Notes: generated by a model from the letters alone, not told the origin. DNA of 33,548 nt from Cytophagales bacterium (GCA_016124425.1 WGNT01000115.1:1-33548), one strand, 5' to 3'; counted from the first letter of the stretch, positions 8,590 to 18,428 are shown. Program-made: numbers and translations.

Positions 8590-10095
8590 TCATTTTTGCG
8601 TAATTGGCAATTTATTCAAGGCATCTATAAAAGCCTTGGCTGAAGCTAAAACGATGTCGGTTTCCGACCCGAATCCATGGTAGGGCTTACCTTCGCACAT
8701 CAGGCGCATGTGTACTTTGCAAGTATCGTCGCTTCCCTTGGTCATGGCCTGAATCAAGAACTCGTCCAATAGGACGGTTTGTGGAATCAGCTGCTTTATG
8801 GATTTGATGACGGCATCTACGGGCCCGTTTCCTACTGCTTCGGCAGTTTGCGATTTGCCTCCGATATCGAGGGTTACTGAGGCGGTAGCGATTTCTCCTT
8901 CACCTCCCTGATAGCTAATCTTTTCGAGCGAAATGAATGGAGAATCTTCCAGTTGTTCACCGATCAGCGAAAGCAATTCCTTTCGTCCAATATCCCGTTT
9001 GCTGTCGGCTAAGGTCAGAAAACGCCCATAAATTTCATCCAGTTCAGCGCCTTCAACCGGATACCCGAGCAGTGCAAGGTGGTGTTTGAGTGCCGCCCTT
9101 CCGCTTCGTGCCGTAAGGACAATGCTTGATTCTTCCACACCTACGTCCTTAGGGTCGATGATTTCGTAATTTTCCCTGTTTTTCAAGACCCCGTCTTGGT
9201 GGATGCCAGAGGAATGCGCAAAGGCATTTCTTCCCACGATTGCCTTATTTGGCTGTATAGGCATGTTCATCAGCTTCGAAATGATCCGGCTGGTCTCGTA
9301 GATTTTTTTGGTGTTGATCTGGGTTTCTACGGGAATTTCGCGGTGGCTTTTGATCGCCATGATCACTTCTTCCAAGGAGGTATTGCCTGCTCTTTCACCG
9401 ATCCCGTTTACCGTTACTTCTACTTGCCGGGCTCCATTCATGACGCCCGCCAAGGTGTTGGCGGTGGCAAGCCCGAGATCATTGTGACAATGCGTTGCAA
9501 TGATCGCTTGGTCGATGTTGGAGACGTTTTCCTTCAGAAAGCGTATGATCGCCCCATACTGCTCTGGAAGGCAATAGCCGGTGGTATCGGGAATATTAAC
9601 CACCCGTGCACCTGCTGCGATTACTGCCTCAATGATGTTTGCCAAATATTCCGGGTCCGCTCTTCCGGCATCTTCAGCATAGAATTCCACTTCGCCCACT
9701 AAGTTTCTGGCAAATTTAACGGCCTTGATGGCACGTTCCATTACCGCCTCCGGCGTGGAGCGTAGTTTATGCTGAATATGGTAACCGGAGACACCTATGC
9801 CGGTATGAATCCTCCCCTTCTGGGCAAAGCGTAGAGAGTCCGCGGCTACCTGTATATCTTTTTCGACCGCCCTTGAGAGGGCGCATATGATTGGTTCAGA
9901 AACTGCCTTCGAAATTTCCACCACGGAATTAAAATCACCGGGGCTGGAAATGGGAAAACCAGCTTCTAGAATATCCACACCGAGCGCTTCCAGTGCTTGG
10001 GCGACTACAATTTTTTCACGGGTGTTTAGCTGGCAACCAGGTACCTGCTCACCATCCCGGAGTGTTGTATCGAAAACCCAAAGCTTGTCTGTCAT
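8590..10095 (-). CDS. leuA: 2-isopropylmalate synthase
   Basis: LeuA condenses acetyl-CoA with 2-oxoisovalerate, the committed step of leucine synthesis, in the cytoplasm. The 501-residue protein has the catalytic TIM barrel ([14 protein letters not shown] at the start, metal-binding HCH in [29 protein letters not shown]). A C-terminal regulatory domain from about residue 370 includes [13 protein letters not shown], the domain through which leucine normally inhibits LeuA. It lies five bases after ilvC and fifteen bases before leuC. Its sequence is clearly different from the second LeuA-like enzyme (cimA) at the end of the operon, so the two probably use different 2-oxo acids. Confidence 0.97.
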   Translation of the reverse strand: MTDKLWVFDTTLRDGEQVPGCQLNTREKIVVAQALEALGVDILEAGFPISSPGDFNSVVEISKAVSEPIICALSRAVEKDIQVAADSLRFAQKGRIHTGIGVSGYHIQHKLRSTPEAVMERAIKAVKFARNLVGEVEFYAEDAGRADPEYLANIIEAVIAAGARVVNIPDTTGYCLPEQYGAIIRFLKENVSNIDQAIIATHCHNDLGLATANTLAGVMNGARQVEVTVNGIGERAGNTSLEEVIMAIKSHREIPVETQINTKKIYETSRIISKLMNMPIQPNKAIVGRNAFAHSSGIHQDGVLKNRENYEIIDPKDVGVEESSIVLTARSGRAALKHHLALLGYPVEGAELDEIYGRFLTLADSKRDIGRKELLSLIGEQLEDSPFISLEKISYQGGEGEIATASVTLDIGGKSQTAEAVGNGPVDAVIKSIKQLIPQTVLLDEFLIQAMTKGSDDTCKVHMRLMCEGKPYHGFGSETDIVLASAKAFIDALNKLPITQK

Positions 10096-10100
10096 ATTTT

Positions 10101-11144
10101 CTAGTTATTTTCCGGCCGTAACTGACGAACTACTGCGCCAGCCTGCCACATTTCTGATTCTCGTAATTCTTTTAACTCTTCCTCCAGCTTTACCCTGTAG
10201 TCGGACTTGCTGTTTGACTCGATGGATTTTGCTGCTTCTTTGCCGGATTTTACGCTGTTGTAAAGCTCTTCAAAGACCGGCTTGGTGGCGTCTCTGAAAG
10301 GTTTCCACCAATCCAAGGCACCTCTTTGTGCTGTTGTGGAGCAATTGGCATACATCCAATCCATACCGTTTTCGGCGACCAGTGGCATTAGGCTTTGGGT
10401 GAGCTCTTCTACGGTCTCGTTGAACGCTTCCGATGGGGTATGTCCGTTTGCACGCAACACCTCATACTGAGCTGCAAAAATCCCCTGAATGGCGCCCATA
10501 AGCGTTCCGCGTTCTCCGGTAAGGTCGGAAGTAACTTCTTTGTAGAAATCCGTTTCGAACAAATAACCGGATCCTACGCCTATACCCAAGGCAACTACCC
10601 TGTCTTTTGCTTTTCCGGTCGAATCTTGGTAGATGGCATAAGAAGAATTCAATCCTCTGCCTTCCACAAACATTCTTCTCAGGGAAGTACCTGATCCCTT
10701 AGGCGCTACGAGGATCACATCCACATCAGCCGGAGGTATAATGCCTGTTTGTTCTTTGTACGTGATACCAAACCCGTGTGAAAAATAAAGCGCCTTGCCA
10801 GGGGTCAAGTGCTTCTTGACGGTCGGCCACAAGGAAATCTGCCCTGCATCTGAAAGTAGAAACTGAAGAATGGTACCTTTTTCACAGGCTTCCTCAAGCT
10901 CAAATAAGGTTTCACCCGGCACCCAGCCATCTTCTACTGCTTTGTCCCAGGTTTTTGAGCCTTTACGCTGGCCTACAATTACGTTGAATCCGTTGTCCTT
11001 TAAATTAAGTGCTTGGCCGGGTCCCTGAACCCCATAGCCCAAAACGGCAATGACTTCGTCTTTTAGAATTTCTTTTGCTTTTTCCAGTGGGTATTCCTCT
11101 CTGGTTACGACATTTTCTTCAACTGTACCGAATTTCAGTTTCAT
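10101..11144 (-). CDS. ilvC: ketol-acid reductoisomerase, fungal-like short form
   Basis: IlvC isomerises and reduces 2-acetolactate and 2-aceto-2-hydroxybutyrate with NADPH. The 347 residues form a Rossmann domain ([17 protein letters not shown] near residue 37) and the knotted helical domain with the metal-binding [11 protein letters not shown] and [10 protein letters not shown] segments. The sequence resembles yeast Ilv5 in several stretches ([40 protein letters not shown], ACSTTAxRGALDW-like, ending in RQLRPEN), more than the common bacterial short form with GYGSQGHAxA. It lies between ilvN (26 bases) and leuA (5 bases). The function is secure; the fungal similarity is from memory. Confidence 0.96.
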   Translation of the reverse strand: MKLKFGTVEENVVTREEYPLEKAKEILKDEVIAVLGYGVQGPGQALNLKDNGFNVIVGQRKGSKTWDKAVEDGWVPGETLFELEEACEKGTILQFLLSDAGQISLWPTVKKHLTPGKALYFSHGFGITYKEQTGIIPPADVDVILVAPKGSGTSLRRMFVEGRGLNSSYAIYQDSTGKAKDRVVALGIGVGSGYLFETDFYKEVTSDLTGERGTLMGAIQGIFAAQYEVLRANGHTPSEAFNETVEELTQSLMPLVAENGMDWMYANCSTTAQRGALDWWKPFRDATKPVFEELYNSVKSGKEAAKSIESNSKSDYRVKLEEELKELRESEMWQAGAVVRQLRPENN

Positions 11145-11170
11145 AGTTATAGTGTAAGATTTGATTGATT

Positions 11171-11668
11171 TTATAAATATTTATCGATGGTTTCCATCGG
11201 CTTGGCTACTGCCACACGTCCGGAGCGCACAAACTCCAGAACATTGAATTCTTTCAAAACCTCAAGAAGCTGTTGGGTATCCTCCTTGTGTCCGGTCAGT
11301 TCGATGACCACAAATTCTTTCTCTGCTGAAATGATGCGTGCGCTATGTTGTCTGATTACTTTTTCCAAACCAGGATCCAGACTGCTGATGGGGATTTTGT
11401 AAAGAGCAATTTCCTGAAAGACCATTTCATCATCCAGGTAATAGAAGGCCTTGATAACATCGACTATTTTATCAATCTGCTTAGCAAGCTGAATGATTTG
11501 CTCTTCGGAAGTGGTCACTTCTATGGTAATCCGGTAGATTCCTTCTTCCCTGCTTTCCGAGGCAGTAAATCCGTCTATGTTAATCCCCCGTCTGGTAAAG
11601 ATCAGGGTAATCCGGCTCAAAATACCAATAAAATTCTCTGTAAAAACAGAGATTGTATATCGTTTCAT
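11171..11668 (-). CDS. ilvN: acetolactate synthase, small regulatory subunit
   Basis: The 165-residue subunit binds the IlvB catalytic subunit and carries the valine feedback site. The N-terminal ACT domain starts with YTISVFTENFIGILSRITLIFTRRGINIDGF, in which the ENxxGxLSRI and RRGxNIDG segments contact the effector and the partner subunit. A C-terminal ALS_ss domain follows from about residue 85, ending in ELTGHKEDTQQLLEVLKEF and SGRVAVAKP. It starts 11 bases after ilvB. The length fits the short bacterial form (IlvN/IlvH). Confidence 0.96.
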   Translation of the reverse strand: MKRYTISVFTENFIGILSRITLIFTRRGINIDGFTASESREEGIYRITIEVTTSEEQIIQLAKQIDKIVDVIKAFYYLDDEMVFQEIALYKIPISSLDPGLEKVIRQHSARIISAEKEFVVIELTGHKEDTQQLLEVLKEFNVLEFVRSGRVAVAKPMETIDKYL

Positions 11669-11679
11669 GGTGGTTACGT

Positions 11680-13374
11680 TTAGCTAAGTCTCACTTCTTC
11701 TACGGAGCTTCCGGAGGCGATCATCGGGAACACATTGTCCTCCTTTTCCACCACTACTTCCAAGAAGTAAGGTCCGTCATGAATAAACATCTCAGCTACT
11801 GCTTCCCGTAGATCACCCCGCTTTTCAACCTTTTGGGATTTAAACCTGTAAGCTTCTGCAATTTTTTGAAAATCCGGATTCTCCAGTTCGGTAAAGGAGT
11901 AGCGCTTGTCGAAAAACAACTGCTGCCACTGACGAACCATTCCGAGGAAATTATTATTGAGCAATACTACCTTTACAGGTGCTTTCGTCTGCATGATCGT
12001 TCCAAATTCCTGCACGGTCATCTGTATGCCTCCATCACCTACTACGCAGATAACCTGCCGGTTATAATCATGGAGCTGTGCACCCAAGGCCGCAGGAAGC
12101 GCAAAGCCCATCGTTCCCAATCCCCCTGAGGTGACTTGCGTACGGGTTGTTTTGTATTCAAAGTACCTCCAGGCGACCATCTGATGTTGGCCCACATCGG
12201 TGACCAAAATGGCATCGTCTGCCTTGAATTCATTGATGTGGCGTATTACTTCGCCCATGGTCAGGCCGTCTTTTGTCGGTAGTAGGTCGTTGCCGACTAC
12301 TACGCGTTTCTCCTCTGCTTCAAGCTCTCTGAACTTGGCAGTCCAGGCATCATGTTTGGCGGGCTTGACCTTTTCTGTAAGTTTTGCCAAACTGATTTTG
12401 CAATCGCCCAGAACCGGAGCGGCACAGCGTACGTTTTTGTTTATTTCCGCAGAGTCGAGTTCCAGATGAACCACCTTCGCCTGTTTGGCGTAGCGGGTTA
12501 GGTCTCCCGTAACACGGTCGTCAAAGCGCATCCCTACGGCAATGAGTACATCACATTTGTTGGTAAGCAAATTCGGGCCATAGTTGCCGTGCATTCCCAA
12601 TTTGCCCACATAATTGGGGTGTTCTTCCGACAAAGCGCCTGTCCCTAGCAGGGTACATGCCGCAGGAATGCCGGTTTTGTCCAGAAAGGCGGCCAGTTCT
12701 TTTTCGGCTTTACCAATGATTACACCCTGCCCATACAACAAATAGGGACGCTCTGCCCGGTCTATAAGTTCCGCAGCCAGATCTATGTCGCTATCGGATA
12801 CCTTGGGATAAGGCTTATAAGAGCGGATATTCAGACAAGGCACATAGTTGAACTCGCCCAAAGCAACTTGGGCGTTCTTAGTGATATCAATCAACACCGG
12901 ACCAGGCCTTCCCGATCTGGCAATGTGGAATGCCTTCGCAATGGCGGGAGCGATGTCCTCTACCCTTTGTACCTGTATGTTCCACTTGGTGGCAGGCATG
13001 GATATACCTACGACATCGGTTTCCTGAAAGGCATCTGTTCCCAGCAAATAAGAGGCCACCTGACCGGTGATGCAGACCAATGGCGTACTGTCTATCAGGG
13101 CATCGGCGATTCCGGTGATTAGGTTTGTAGCCCCCGGGCCCGAGGTTGCCATACATACACCGACTTTGCCGGATACCCGCGCATATCCCTGCGCGGCATG
13201 AATTGCTCCCTGCTCATGTCGGGTCAGAATATGTTGGATTTGATCCTCATAATCATATAAGGCATCGTAAACGGGCATTATCGCTCCTCCCGGGTAGCCG
13301 AAAATGTATTTCGCATTTTCAGCTATCAAGGACCGAATAACGATATCGGCTCCTCTTATCCTAGAATCTTTCAT
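11680..13374 (-). CDS. ilvB: acetolactate synthase, large catalytic subunit
   Basis: IlvB is the ThDP- and FAD-dependent enzyme that makes acetolactate from two pyruvates and acetohydroxybutyrate from pyruvate plus 2-oxobutyrate. The 564 residues show the three ThDP-enzyme domains. The N-terminal domain has the catalytic Glu in TRHEQGAIHAAQGYARVSG. The central FAD/NAD-like domain follows. The C-terminal ThDP-binding domain has GDGGIQMTVQEF and the Asn pair of LLNNNFLGMVRQWQ. It starts five bases after ilvD and is followed by its regulatory subunit. Nothing looks damaged. Confidence 0.97.
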   Translation of the reverse strand: MKDSRIRGADIVIRSLIAENAKYIFGYPGGAIMPVYDALYDYEDQIQHILTRHEQGAIHAAQGYARVSGKVGVCMATSGPGATNLITGIADALIDSTPLVCITGQVASYLLGTDAFQETDVVGISMPATKWNIQVQRVEDIAPAIAKAFHIARSGRPGPVLIDITKNAQVALGEFNYVPCLNIRSYKPYPKVSDSDIDLAAELIDRAERPYLLYGQGVIIGKAEKELAAFLDKTGIPAACTLLGTGALSEEHPNYVGKLGMHGNYGPNLLTNKCDVLIAVGMRFDDRVTGDLTRYAKQAKVVHLELDSAEINKNVRCAAPVLGDCKISLAKLTEKVKPAKHDAWTAKFRELEAEEKRVVVGNDLLPTKDGLTMGEVIRHINEFKADDAILVTDVGQHQMVAWRYFEYKTTRTQVTSGGLGTMGFALPAALGAQLHDYNRQVICVVGDGGIQMTVQEFGTIMQTKAPVKVVLLNNNFLGMVRQWQQLFFDKRYSFTELENPDFQKIAEAYRFKSQKVEKRGDLREAVAEMFIHDGPYFLEVVVEKEDNVFPMIASGSSVEEVRLS

Positions 13375-13379
13375 AGCAT

Positions 13380-15062
13380 TTATCCATTATCTGTGATACA
13401 TCCTTCAGATGCGGTTGAGACTAACTGAGAATATTTCTTCAAGGTGCCACTTAAGTGGCTTAGATCTTTGTTTTTCCAATACTTCCGACGGTTTGCAAAT
13501 TCTTCTTCCGACACGTTGCAGCTAATTGTCATCGCATCTGCGTCTATGGTGACGATATCACCGTTCTGAAGCAGCCCTATAGGGCCCCCCATGTAGGCTT
13601 CCGGTGTCACATGTCCAACAACAAATCCATGGGTACCGCCCGAGAATCTGCCATCCGTAATCAACGCCACATCGGAGCCCAATCCGCCCCCGATAATGAT
13701 GGAAGTAGGTTTGAGCATTTCAGGCATGCCCGGACCTCCCTTGGGTCCCACGTAGCGGATCACCACCACGTCTCCTTTTTCCACTTCTTTGTTTTTCATC
13801 GCTTCATTTGCTTCCTCTTCGCTGTCGTAGACTTTTGCTTTTCCGGAGAAGGATTTACCCTCTTTTCCGGATATTTTAGCCACCGACCCGCCGGGAGCCA
13901 AGTTCCCGGTAAGCACGCATAGATGTCCTGTTTCTTTGATCGGATTTTCCAGCGGATGAATCACGGAATCCTTGGAAGGTACTAGCGGAGCAACGTTAGA
14001 CAAATTCTCTGCCAATGTTTTACCAGTCACGGTCATACAATCTCCGTGTAGTAGCCCTTTGTCTAAAAAGTAACGCATAAAGGCAGGTAAGCCTCCCAAC
14101 TCATGTAAATCTTCCATGAGGTATTTGCCACTAGGCTTGAAATCGCCCAGCATTGGCGTTTCCGCATTGATGCGTTTGAAGTCCTCCAAGGTAAAGTTCA
14201 ATCCGGCTGTCTTGGCAATCGCCAATAGGTGCAGTACCGCATTGGTACTTCCGCCCAAGGCAACCGCTACCCGAATGGCGTTTTCCAAACTCTTCAGCGT
14301 GACAATATCCTTTGGCTTGATGTCTTTATCCAGTAAGTTGGCGATATAGTCTCCCACCTCATGGCATTCCTTCCGTTTCTCCGGAGAAGTAGCCGGATTG
14401 GTAGAGCTATAGGGTAATGACATGCCCATGGCTTCTATCGCCGACGACATGGTGTTGGCAGTATACATGCCTCCACATGCCCCTGCGCCAGGGCAGGCGT
14501 TTTTAATAATTCCCATATAGTCCTCATCACTGATTTCGTTGGCGATTTTCTTGCCAAAGGCCTCAAATGCGGACACAATGTTTAGCTTTTCGTTTTTGTA
14601 TTTTCCGGATCGGATGGTTCCGCCATATACCATTATAGCAGGCCTGTTTACCCGTAACATCCCCATTACCGCTCCGGGCATGTTTTTGTCGCATCCAGCG
14701 ACAGCAACTACGCCGTCAAAAGAATGGCCAAGTATAAAGGACTCAATGGAATCCGCAATGACTTCCCTTGAGGGTAAAGAATAACGCATGCCGGCAGTAC
14801 CCATGGAAATACCGTCGCTGATACCAATGGTATTGAATACCAAACCAGTAAGCTTGGATTTCACGGTTGATGCTTTTATTTCCTGGGCAAAATCATTGAG
14901 GTGCATGTTGCATGGATTGCTTTCATATCCGCAGCTTGCCACTCCCACAAAGGGTTGCTTCATCTTTTGGTCAGATAGACCCGTAGCATACAACATTGCC
15001 ATGGAGGCAGGATTTTCCTGGTTGTCACTTACTTCCCAGCTATACTTCTTAGAGTTACCCAT
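13380..15062 (-). CDS. ilvD: dihydroxy-acid dehydratase
   Basis: IlvD dehydrates 2,3-dihydroxyisovalerate and its isoleucine analogue to the 2-oxo acids. The 560-residue protein carries the three iron-sulfur cysteines in [12 protein letters not shown] (near residue 50), GCDKNMPG (near residue 125) and [16 protein letters not shown] (near residue 195), the [2Fe-2S]-type arrangement. The conserved [21 protein letters not shown] segment is near the C-terminus. It is the first structural gene of the operon. Its ATG lies about 35 bases after the attenuator terminator and 110 bases after the leader peptide stop. Confidence 0.98.
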   Translation of the reverse strand: MGNSKKYSWEVSDNQENPASMAMLYATGLSDQKMKQPFVGVASCGYESNPCNMHLNDFAQEIKASTVKSKLTGLVFNTIGISDGISMGTAGMRYSLPSREVIADSIESFILGHSFDGVVAVAGCDKNMPGAVMGMLRVNRPAIMVYGGTIRSGKYKNEKLNIVSAFEAFGKKIANEISDEDYMGIIKNACPGAGACGGMYTANTMSSAIEAMGMSLPYSSTNPATSPEKRKECHEVGDYIANLLDKDIKPKDIVTLKSLENAIRVAVALGGSTNAVLHLLAIAKTAGLNFTLEDFKRINAETPMLGDFKPSGKYLMEDLHELGGLPAFMRYFLDKGLLHGDCMTVTGKTLAENLSNVAPLVPSKDSVIHPLENPIKETGHLCVLTGNLAPGGSVAKISGKEGKSFSGKAKVYDSEEEANEAMKNKEVEKGDVVVIRYVGPKGGPGMPEMLKPTSIIIGGGLGSDVALITDGRFSGGTHGFVVGHVTPEAYMGGPIGLLQNGDIVTIDADAMTISCNVSEEEFANRRKYWKNKDLSHLSGTLKKYSQLVSTASEGCITDNG

Positions 15063-15095
15063 TGATTCTTTCTAACTTGTTTGTTAATTACCTAT

Positions 15096-15128
15096 AAAAA
15101 AAAGTGCCTCAACCGAATGAAGCACTTT
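15096..15128 (-). terminator. attenuator terminator (3:4 hairpin) of the ilv-leu operon
   Basis: On the minus strand, AAAGTGCTTCA pairs with TGAGGCACTTT (11 bp including one U-G pair) around a UUCGGU loop, and eight U residues follow. It stands between the leader peptide and ilvD, so transcription that stops here would not reach the operon. Its 5' arm (15117-15126) can pair instead with an upstream segment, which makes it a regulated terminator. Confidence 0.93.
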
Positions 15129-15166
15129 ATTGTTTTTTGTGTGTGGACAATAGTTCAGCGCTTCAC
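15117..15166 (-). promoter_or_regulatory. antiterminator (2:3 hairpin) of the attenuator
   Basis: The minus-strand segment GTGAAGCGCT (plus 15157-15166) can pair over 10 bp, including two G-U pairs, with AGTGCTTCAT (15117-15126), the 5' arm of the terminator. Forming this hairpin excludes the terminator. Its own 5' arm overlaps GCTGAAC (15153-15159), which pairs perfectly over 7 bp with GTTCAGC (15212-15218) at the start of the leader ORF. This is the mutually exclusive 1:2 / 2:3 / 3:4 logic of classical amino-acid attenuators. Confidence 0.85.
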
Positions 15167-15172
15167 CTAGTA

Positions 15173-15220
15173 CTAAATGACAATGACGACTAGAATAATA
15201 ATGTTGACTATGCTGAACAT
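15173..15220 (-). CDS. ilv-leu operon leader peptide
   Basis: A 15-codon ORF reads MFSIVNIIILVVIVI and stops at TAG. Eleven of its fifteen codons are for branched-chain amino acids (six Ile, four Val, one Leu), which cannot reasonably be chance immediately upstream of the operon that makes these amino acids. When charged tRNA-Ile or tRNA-Val is scarce, a ribosome stalled here would cover region 1 (15212-15218), leave region 2 free to form the antiterminator, and allow transcription into ilvD. With ample supply the ribosome reaches the stop and blocks region 2, so the terminator forms. I see no strong Shine-Dalgarno. It is too short for ordinary gene finders. Confidence 0.93.
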   Translation of the reverse strand: MFSIVNIIILVVIVI

Positions 15221-15618
15221 GTGTATGTGATATCTTATTGGATTTGCCAGTTCTTTTGAAATTGATAATGCAATATTAAAACCCTTATTTCATACTTACA
15301 ATATTTTATTTCTTTTTTTCATCCGAACCAGAAACGAATTATTTGTATACTATTTTATTCGAAGAATTTAAATTTATTGATAATAGAAAATGAGAATTTA
15401 ATTTTTATAATTTTCCGAATCGGTGATAATACGGTATTATATTCTGTTTAGGGGATTGTCAATTATTTATTAACATCGTTTTCCGATTTCCATTGTTTTT
15501 GGCTATGCTTTAATTATTTTTCAAAATTAACCGTAAAAACTGCCCAATTTAAAAAGCAGGCGGAAATAGTTACTACTTAATTTTTACTTTTACCGCATCA
15601 ACTATATTCACGTAAGCG
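15221..15618. other. AT-rich divergent intergenic region upstream of the ilv leader and ispE
   Basis: About 400 very AT-rich bases lie between the leader peptide (minus) and ispE (plus) and must contain both promoters. I found no good TTG-N17-23-TAnnTTTG match for the leader. For ispE the best -7 candidate is TACTTTTA near 15584-15591, one base off consensus and without a clear -33 TTG. No ORF here looks real. Confidence 0.5.
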
Positions 15619-16428
15619 ATGATTCTGTATCCGAATGCCAAGATAAACCTGGGCTTGAATATAACTACCAAACGATCAGACGGCTATCATGAGATAGAAA
15701 GCTGTATGTATCCCATTCCGTTATGCGACGCGTTGGAAATCATTCTCGCTAAAAAGACGACCTTTGCGGCTACCGGTATCGCTATTCCGGGCAAAGCGTC
15801 GGATAACCTAATACTGAAAGCCTATGAGTTGCTGCGCAGCGACTTCCCGGACCTTCAGCCCGTATCCGTGCACCTGCACAAGGTCATTCCCATCGGTGCC
15901 GGTCTCGGAGGCGGATCAGCGGATGCCGGCTTTGCCCTGAATCTGATGAACAGGCTGTTTGACCTCTTTTTGGATGATTGGCTGTTGGAGGAGTACGCCG
16001 CAAAACTTGGAAGTGACTGTCCTTTTTTTATTCAGAACAAACCCAAACTGGTTCGGGGACGCGGAGAAGTCATGGAAGATCTTGCGCTGGATCTATCCGG
16101 GAAGTGGCTTGTGCTGATCAATCCTAACATACATATATCCACAAAGGAGGCCTACGCTGGGGTAAAACCGCAAAAGCCCATCCATGATTTGGTATATGTG
16201 ATAGCCAACCCTGCTGTATGGAAGGACGCCTTGACGAATGATTTTGAAAAAAGCATCTTTGAAAATCATCCGGTCTTAGCGGAAATCAAAGCGTCACTGT
16301 ATGCGCATGGCGCGACATATGCGGCGATGTCCGGTTCGGGATCCACCTTGTTTGGGTTGTTTGACCATCAACCTACCTATAGTATCGGTAATCAGGGGTA
16401 CTATGTGTTTGAAAAGCAACTGCCTTAG
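15619..16428 (+). CDS. ispE: 4-diphosphocytidyl-2-C-methyl-D-erythritol kinase
   Basis: IspE phosphorylates CDP-methylerythritol in the MEP pathway of isoprenoid precursor synthesis. The 269 residues form a GHMP kinase: the N-terminal NAKINLGLNIT with the catalytic-region Lys, the ATP loop PIGAGLGGGSADAGFAL near residues 92-108, the catalytic Asp in LGSDCPFF near residue 137, and the C-terminal MSGSGSTLFGLF glycine loop. The length is slightly short for the family but all motifs are present. The ATG at 15619 is the only reasonable start. The gene ends four bases from the convergent transporter gene, with no terminator visible. Confidence 0.96.
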   Translation: MILYPNAKINLGLNITTKRSDGYHEIESCMYPIPLCDALEIILAKKTTFAATGIAIPGKASDNLILKAYELLRSDFPDLQPVSVHLHKVIPIGAGLGGGSADAGFALNLMNRLFDLFLDDWLLEEYAAKLGSDCPFFIQNKPKLVRGRGEVMEDLALDLSGKWLVLINPNIHISTKEAYAGVKPQKPIHDLVYVIANPAVWKDALTNDFEKSIFENHPVLAEIKASLYAHGATYAAMSGSGSTLFGLFDHQPTYSIGNQGYYVFEKQLP

Positions 16429-16432
16429 TCGG

Positions 16433-17350
16433 TTACAAGTAAGTAGATTTTGCCAGCTTCCGTTTGTTGTATACTTGTATAATTGGGTAGAGGCAGACAG
16501 AACCCAGAATGATAAGTGTTCCGAAATAAAAACCCGGCGTCATCTTTTCCTTTTCGCCAAATAATAGCAATGCCAAGAGTATGCCATATACCGGCTCAAG
16601 ATTGACGGTGAGGTTAATGGAAAACGCAGTCAGGCGCTTCATCAATTGTACGGACATGGAAAACGCAAAAACCGTACAAACCACTGCCAAGGTGATCAAC
16701 CAAAGAAGATCCAGTCCTTTCAGCTGCATGTCAAGTCCATCCGGGGTGAGAAAGTTGGCATAGATGGGCATAAACAACACCGAAAATAAAAATGCCCCCA
16801 ACATCTCATAAAAGGTAATGGTATAGGGGTTGTGCTTTTTGGCAAGGCGTCCGTTAATTACCATAAAGGTCGCGCAAAGAAACGCAGAGGCCAGCGCCAT
16901 GGAAAGTCCCAGCCAATAGTCAAACTCAAACCTGAAAATCACATACAGCCCACAAATGACCATCATTCCCAGCATAACCTCAACCCACTTTATCTTCGAC
17001 TTGTTGGCCAATGGCTCCAAAAATGCCGTCCAAAGCGAACAGGTAGCCATCCCCACCAAACACACCGATACATTGGAGACTTGGGCTGCCCAGAAAAACA
17101 GGGTCCAATGCAAGCTGATCAGAAAACCGGTCCCGATAATCTTTGCCTGATCCTTAAGCCGGAGCCGGATGGATTTTTTCCGTATAAAAAAAAGAAACCC
17201 TATCACCAGACTGGCTATCAGTGTCCGATAAAAAACGATTTCTAAGGCGGGAATACTGATGAGTATCCCCAAGATGGCGGTAAAACTCCAGATGATAATC
17301 ACCACATGTAAGGTCAGGTAATCTTTGGCAGGCGTAGGGGCACCAAACAT
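16433..17350 (-). CDS. EamA-family (DMT) transporter
   Basis: The 305-residue protein has about ten hydrophobic helices in two EamA repeats, the normal architecture of drug/metabolite transporters. The first repeat includes the typical WxxxFxxAxxVSNVSVCLVGMATCSLWTAFLEP-like stretch of helices 3-4, and the second ends in NLEPVYGILLALLLFGE, the repeat-end signature where a Pro-containing helix precedes LLFGE. It should be an inner-membrane exporter or permease of a small metabolite; the substrate is unknown. It starts one base after the stop of the LptF/LptG-type gene, so the two are probably co-transcribed although functionally unrelated. It converges with ispE. Confidence 0.88.
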   Translation of the reverse strand: MFGAPTPAKDYLTLHVVIIIWSFTAILGILISIPALEIVFYRTLIASLVIGFLFFIRKKSIRLRLKDQAKIIGTGFLISLHWTLFFWAAQVSNVSVCLVGMATCSLWTAFLEPLANKSKIKWVEVMLGMMVICGLYVIFRFEFDYWLGLSMALASAFLCATFMVINGRLAKKHNPYTITFYEMLGAFLFSVLFMPIYANFLTPDGLDMQLKGLDLLWLITLAVVCTVFAFSMSVQLMKRLTAFSINLTVNLEPVYGILLALLLFGEKEKMTPGFYFGTLIILGSVCLYPIIQVYNKRKLAKSTYL

Positions 17351-17351
17351 A

Positions 17352-18428
17352 CTATCGGGGAACGGTTTTGTACATAATTAATCCGGTCAATGCAAAGACC
17401 ATGTTTGGTATCCATACCGCCAGTACGGGGTAGGCGGTACCCGCCTCGGCAAAGGTTCTGGAGAGTAGAAACAATATGATGTAGACAAAGGCCATAAGAA
17501 ATCCCAGCGCGATCTTAAATCCGGATCCTCCACGGGTTTTCTTGGACGACACGATTACTCCAATAAACGTAAGAATGATTGCAGCAAAGGGCGACATGTA
17601 ACGAACATATTTTTCGATAAGATAAAAACTGGTATTGTCAGCCCCCCTGTCTTCCAAGATGTCGATTTGTTGCTGCAGTTTTGGTAGAGTGAGTGTCTCG
17701 TGATGGTTTGTTGGCAGGTCAAAATCTGCTGGCGTGATTGATAGGACCGTATCCAAAGTTTCTCCTGTAGACCATTCTTCCTCCATATCCTTTAGCACCC
17801 GTAGCTTCCAGTTGCGTACGCTCCAGGCATTGGTAGTAGTATCCCAGACAATTCGGTCGGCAGAGAGCTTGGATATCAGTTTTCCCTCCCGGATTTCCTC
17901 CAGGGTAAAATTATACCCTGTGTTTCCAGACGTATAGTACCGGCTTAAGTAAGCGTACGTGTCGGGCGCAACTTTGATGTGCATATTTTGTCGGTCCACA
18001 TTATTTCGCCCGTCTTCCAAATACTTTGTTTTAAACTCCGATACCCCCAAGGTAGCCACAGGAAGTACCCAGCCATTCAGGAAAAAGCTCACAACAGCAA
18101 TGAGCAGCGCTGAAAAAAGAAAGGGAAACAACATGCGGATAAAGCTTACCCCACTGCTTAAGATGGCGATTATTTCCGTGCGCCCTGCCATTTTGGACGT
18201 GATAAAGATGACGGAAATAAAGACCGTAATTGGGGTGAGCAGATTATTAAGGTATAGTCCATAGTTTAGCATATACATTAAAATCTCCCCGCTCGGGACA
18301 TTATTTCTGATGTACGCGTCGTTTTTCTCCGTGAAATCCAAGACCAGGACGATCAAAATCAACATCAAGACCACAAAAAAGTAGGTCTTGAGAAAGTCTT
18401 TGATGATCAGTTTGTCGAGTATCTTCAT
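17352..18428 (-). CDS. LptF/LptG-family permease of the LPS export ABC transporter
   Basis: This 358-residue protein has six predicted transmembrane helices: three near the N-terminus (about residues 10-30, 50-75, 100-125) and three near the C-terminus (about 275-355). A large periplasmic domain of about 150 residues lies between them, the layout of LptF and LptG. The N-terminal MKILDKLIIKDFLKTYFFVVLML is characteristic, as is the periplasmic YLSRYYTSGNTGYNFTLEEI strand pair. With LptB and the other permease it would extract lipopolysaccharide from the inner membrane. LptF and LptG cannot be told apart here. It lies downstream of tgt, with a perfect TACTTTTG box in the gap. Confidence 0.9.
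   Translation of the reverse strand: MKILDKLIIKDFLKTYFFVVLMLILIVLVLDFTEKNDAYIRNNVPSGEILMYMLNYGLYLNNLLTPITVFISVIFITSKMAGRTEIIAILSSGVSFIRMLFPFLFSALLIAVVSFFLNGWVLPVATLGVSEFKTKYLEDGRNNVDRQNMHIKVAPDTYAYLSRYYTSGNTGYNFTLEEIREGKLISKLSADRIVWDTTTNAWSVRNWKLRVLKDMEEEWSTGETLDTVLSITPADFDLPTNHHETLTLPKLQQQIDILEDRGADNTSFYLIEKYVRYMSPFAAIILTFIGVIVSSKKTRGGSGFKIALGFLMAFVYIILFLLSRTFAEAGTAYPVLAVWIPNMVFALTGLIMYKTVPR

Noticed and set aside
15436..15462. E. coli-like TTGACA and TATAAT boxes on the minus strand upstream of the ilv leader
   Set aside because: The spacer is only 15 bases, the site is over 200 bases upstream of the leader, the region is extremely AT-rich, and Bacteroidota housekeeping promoters use a different consensus.
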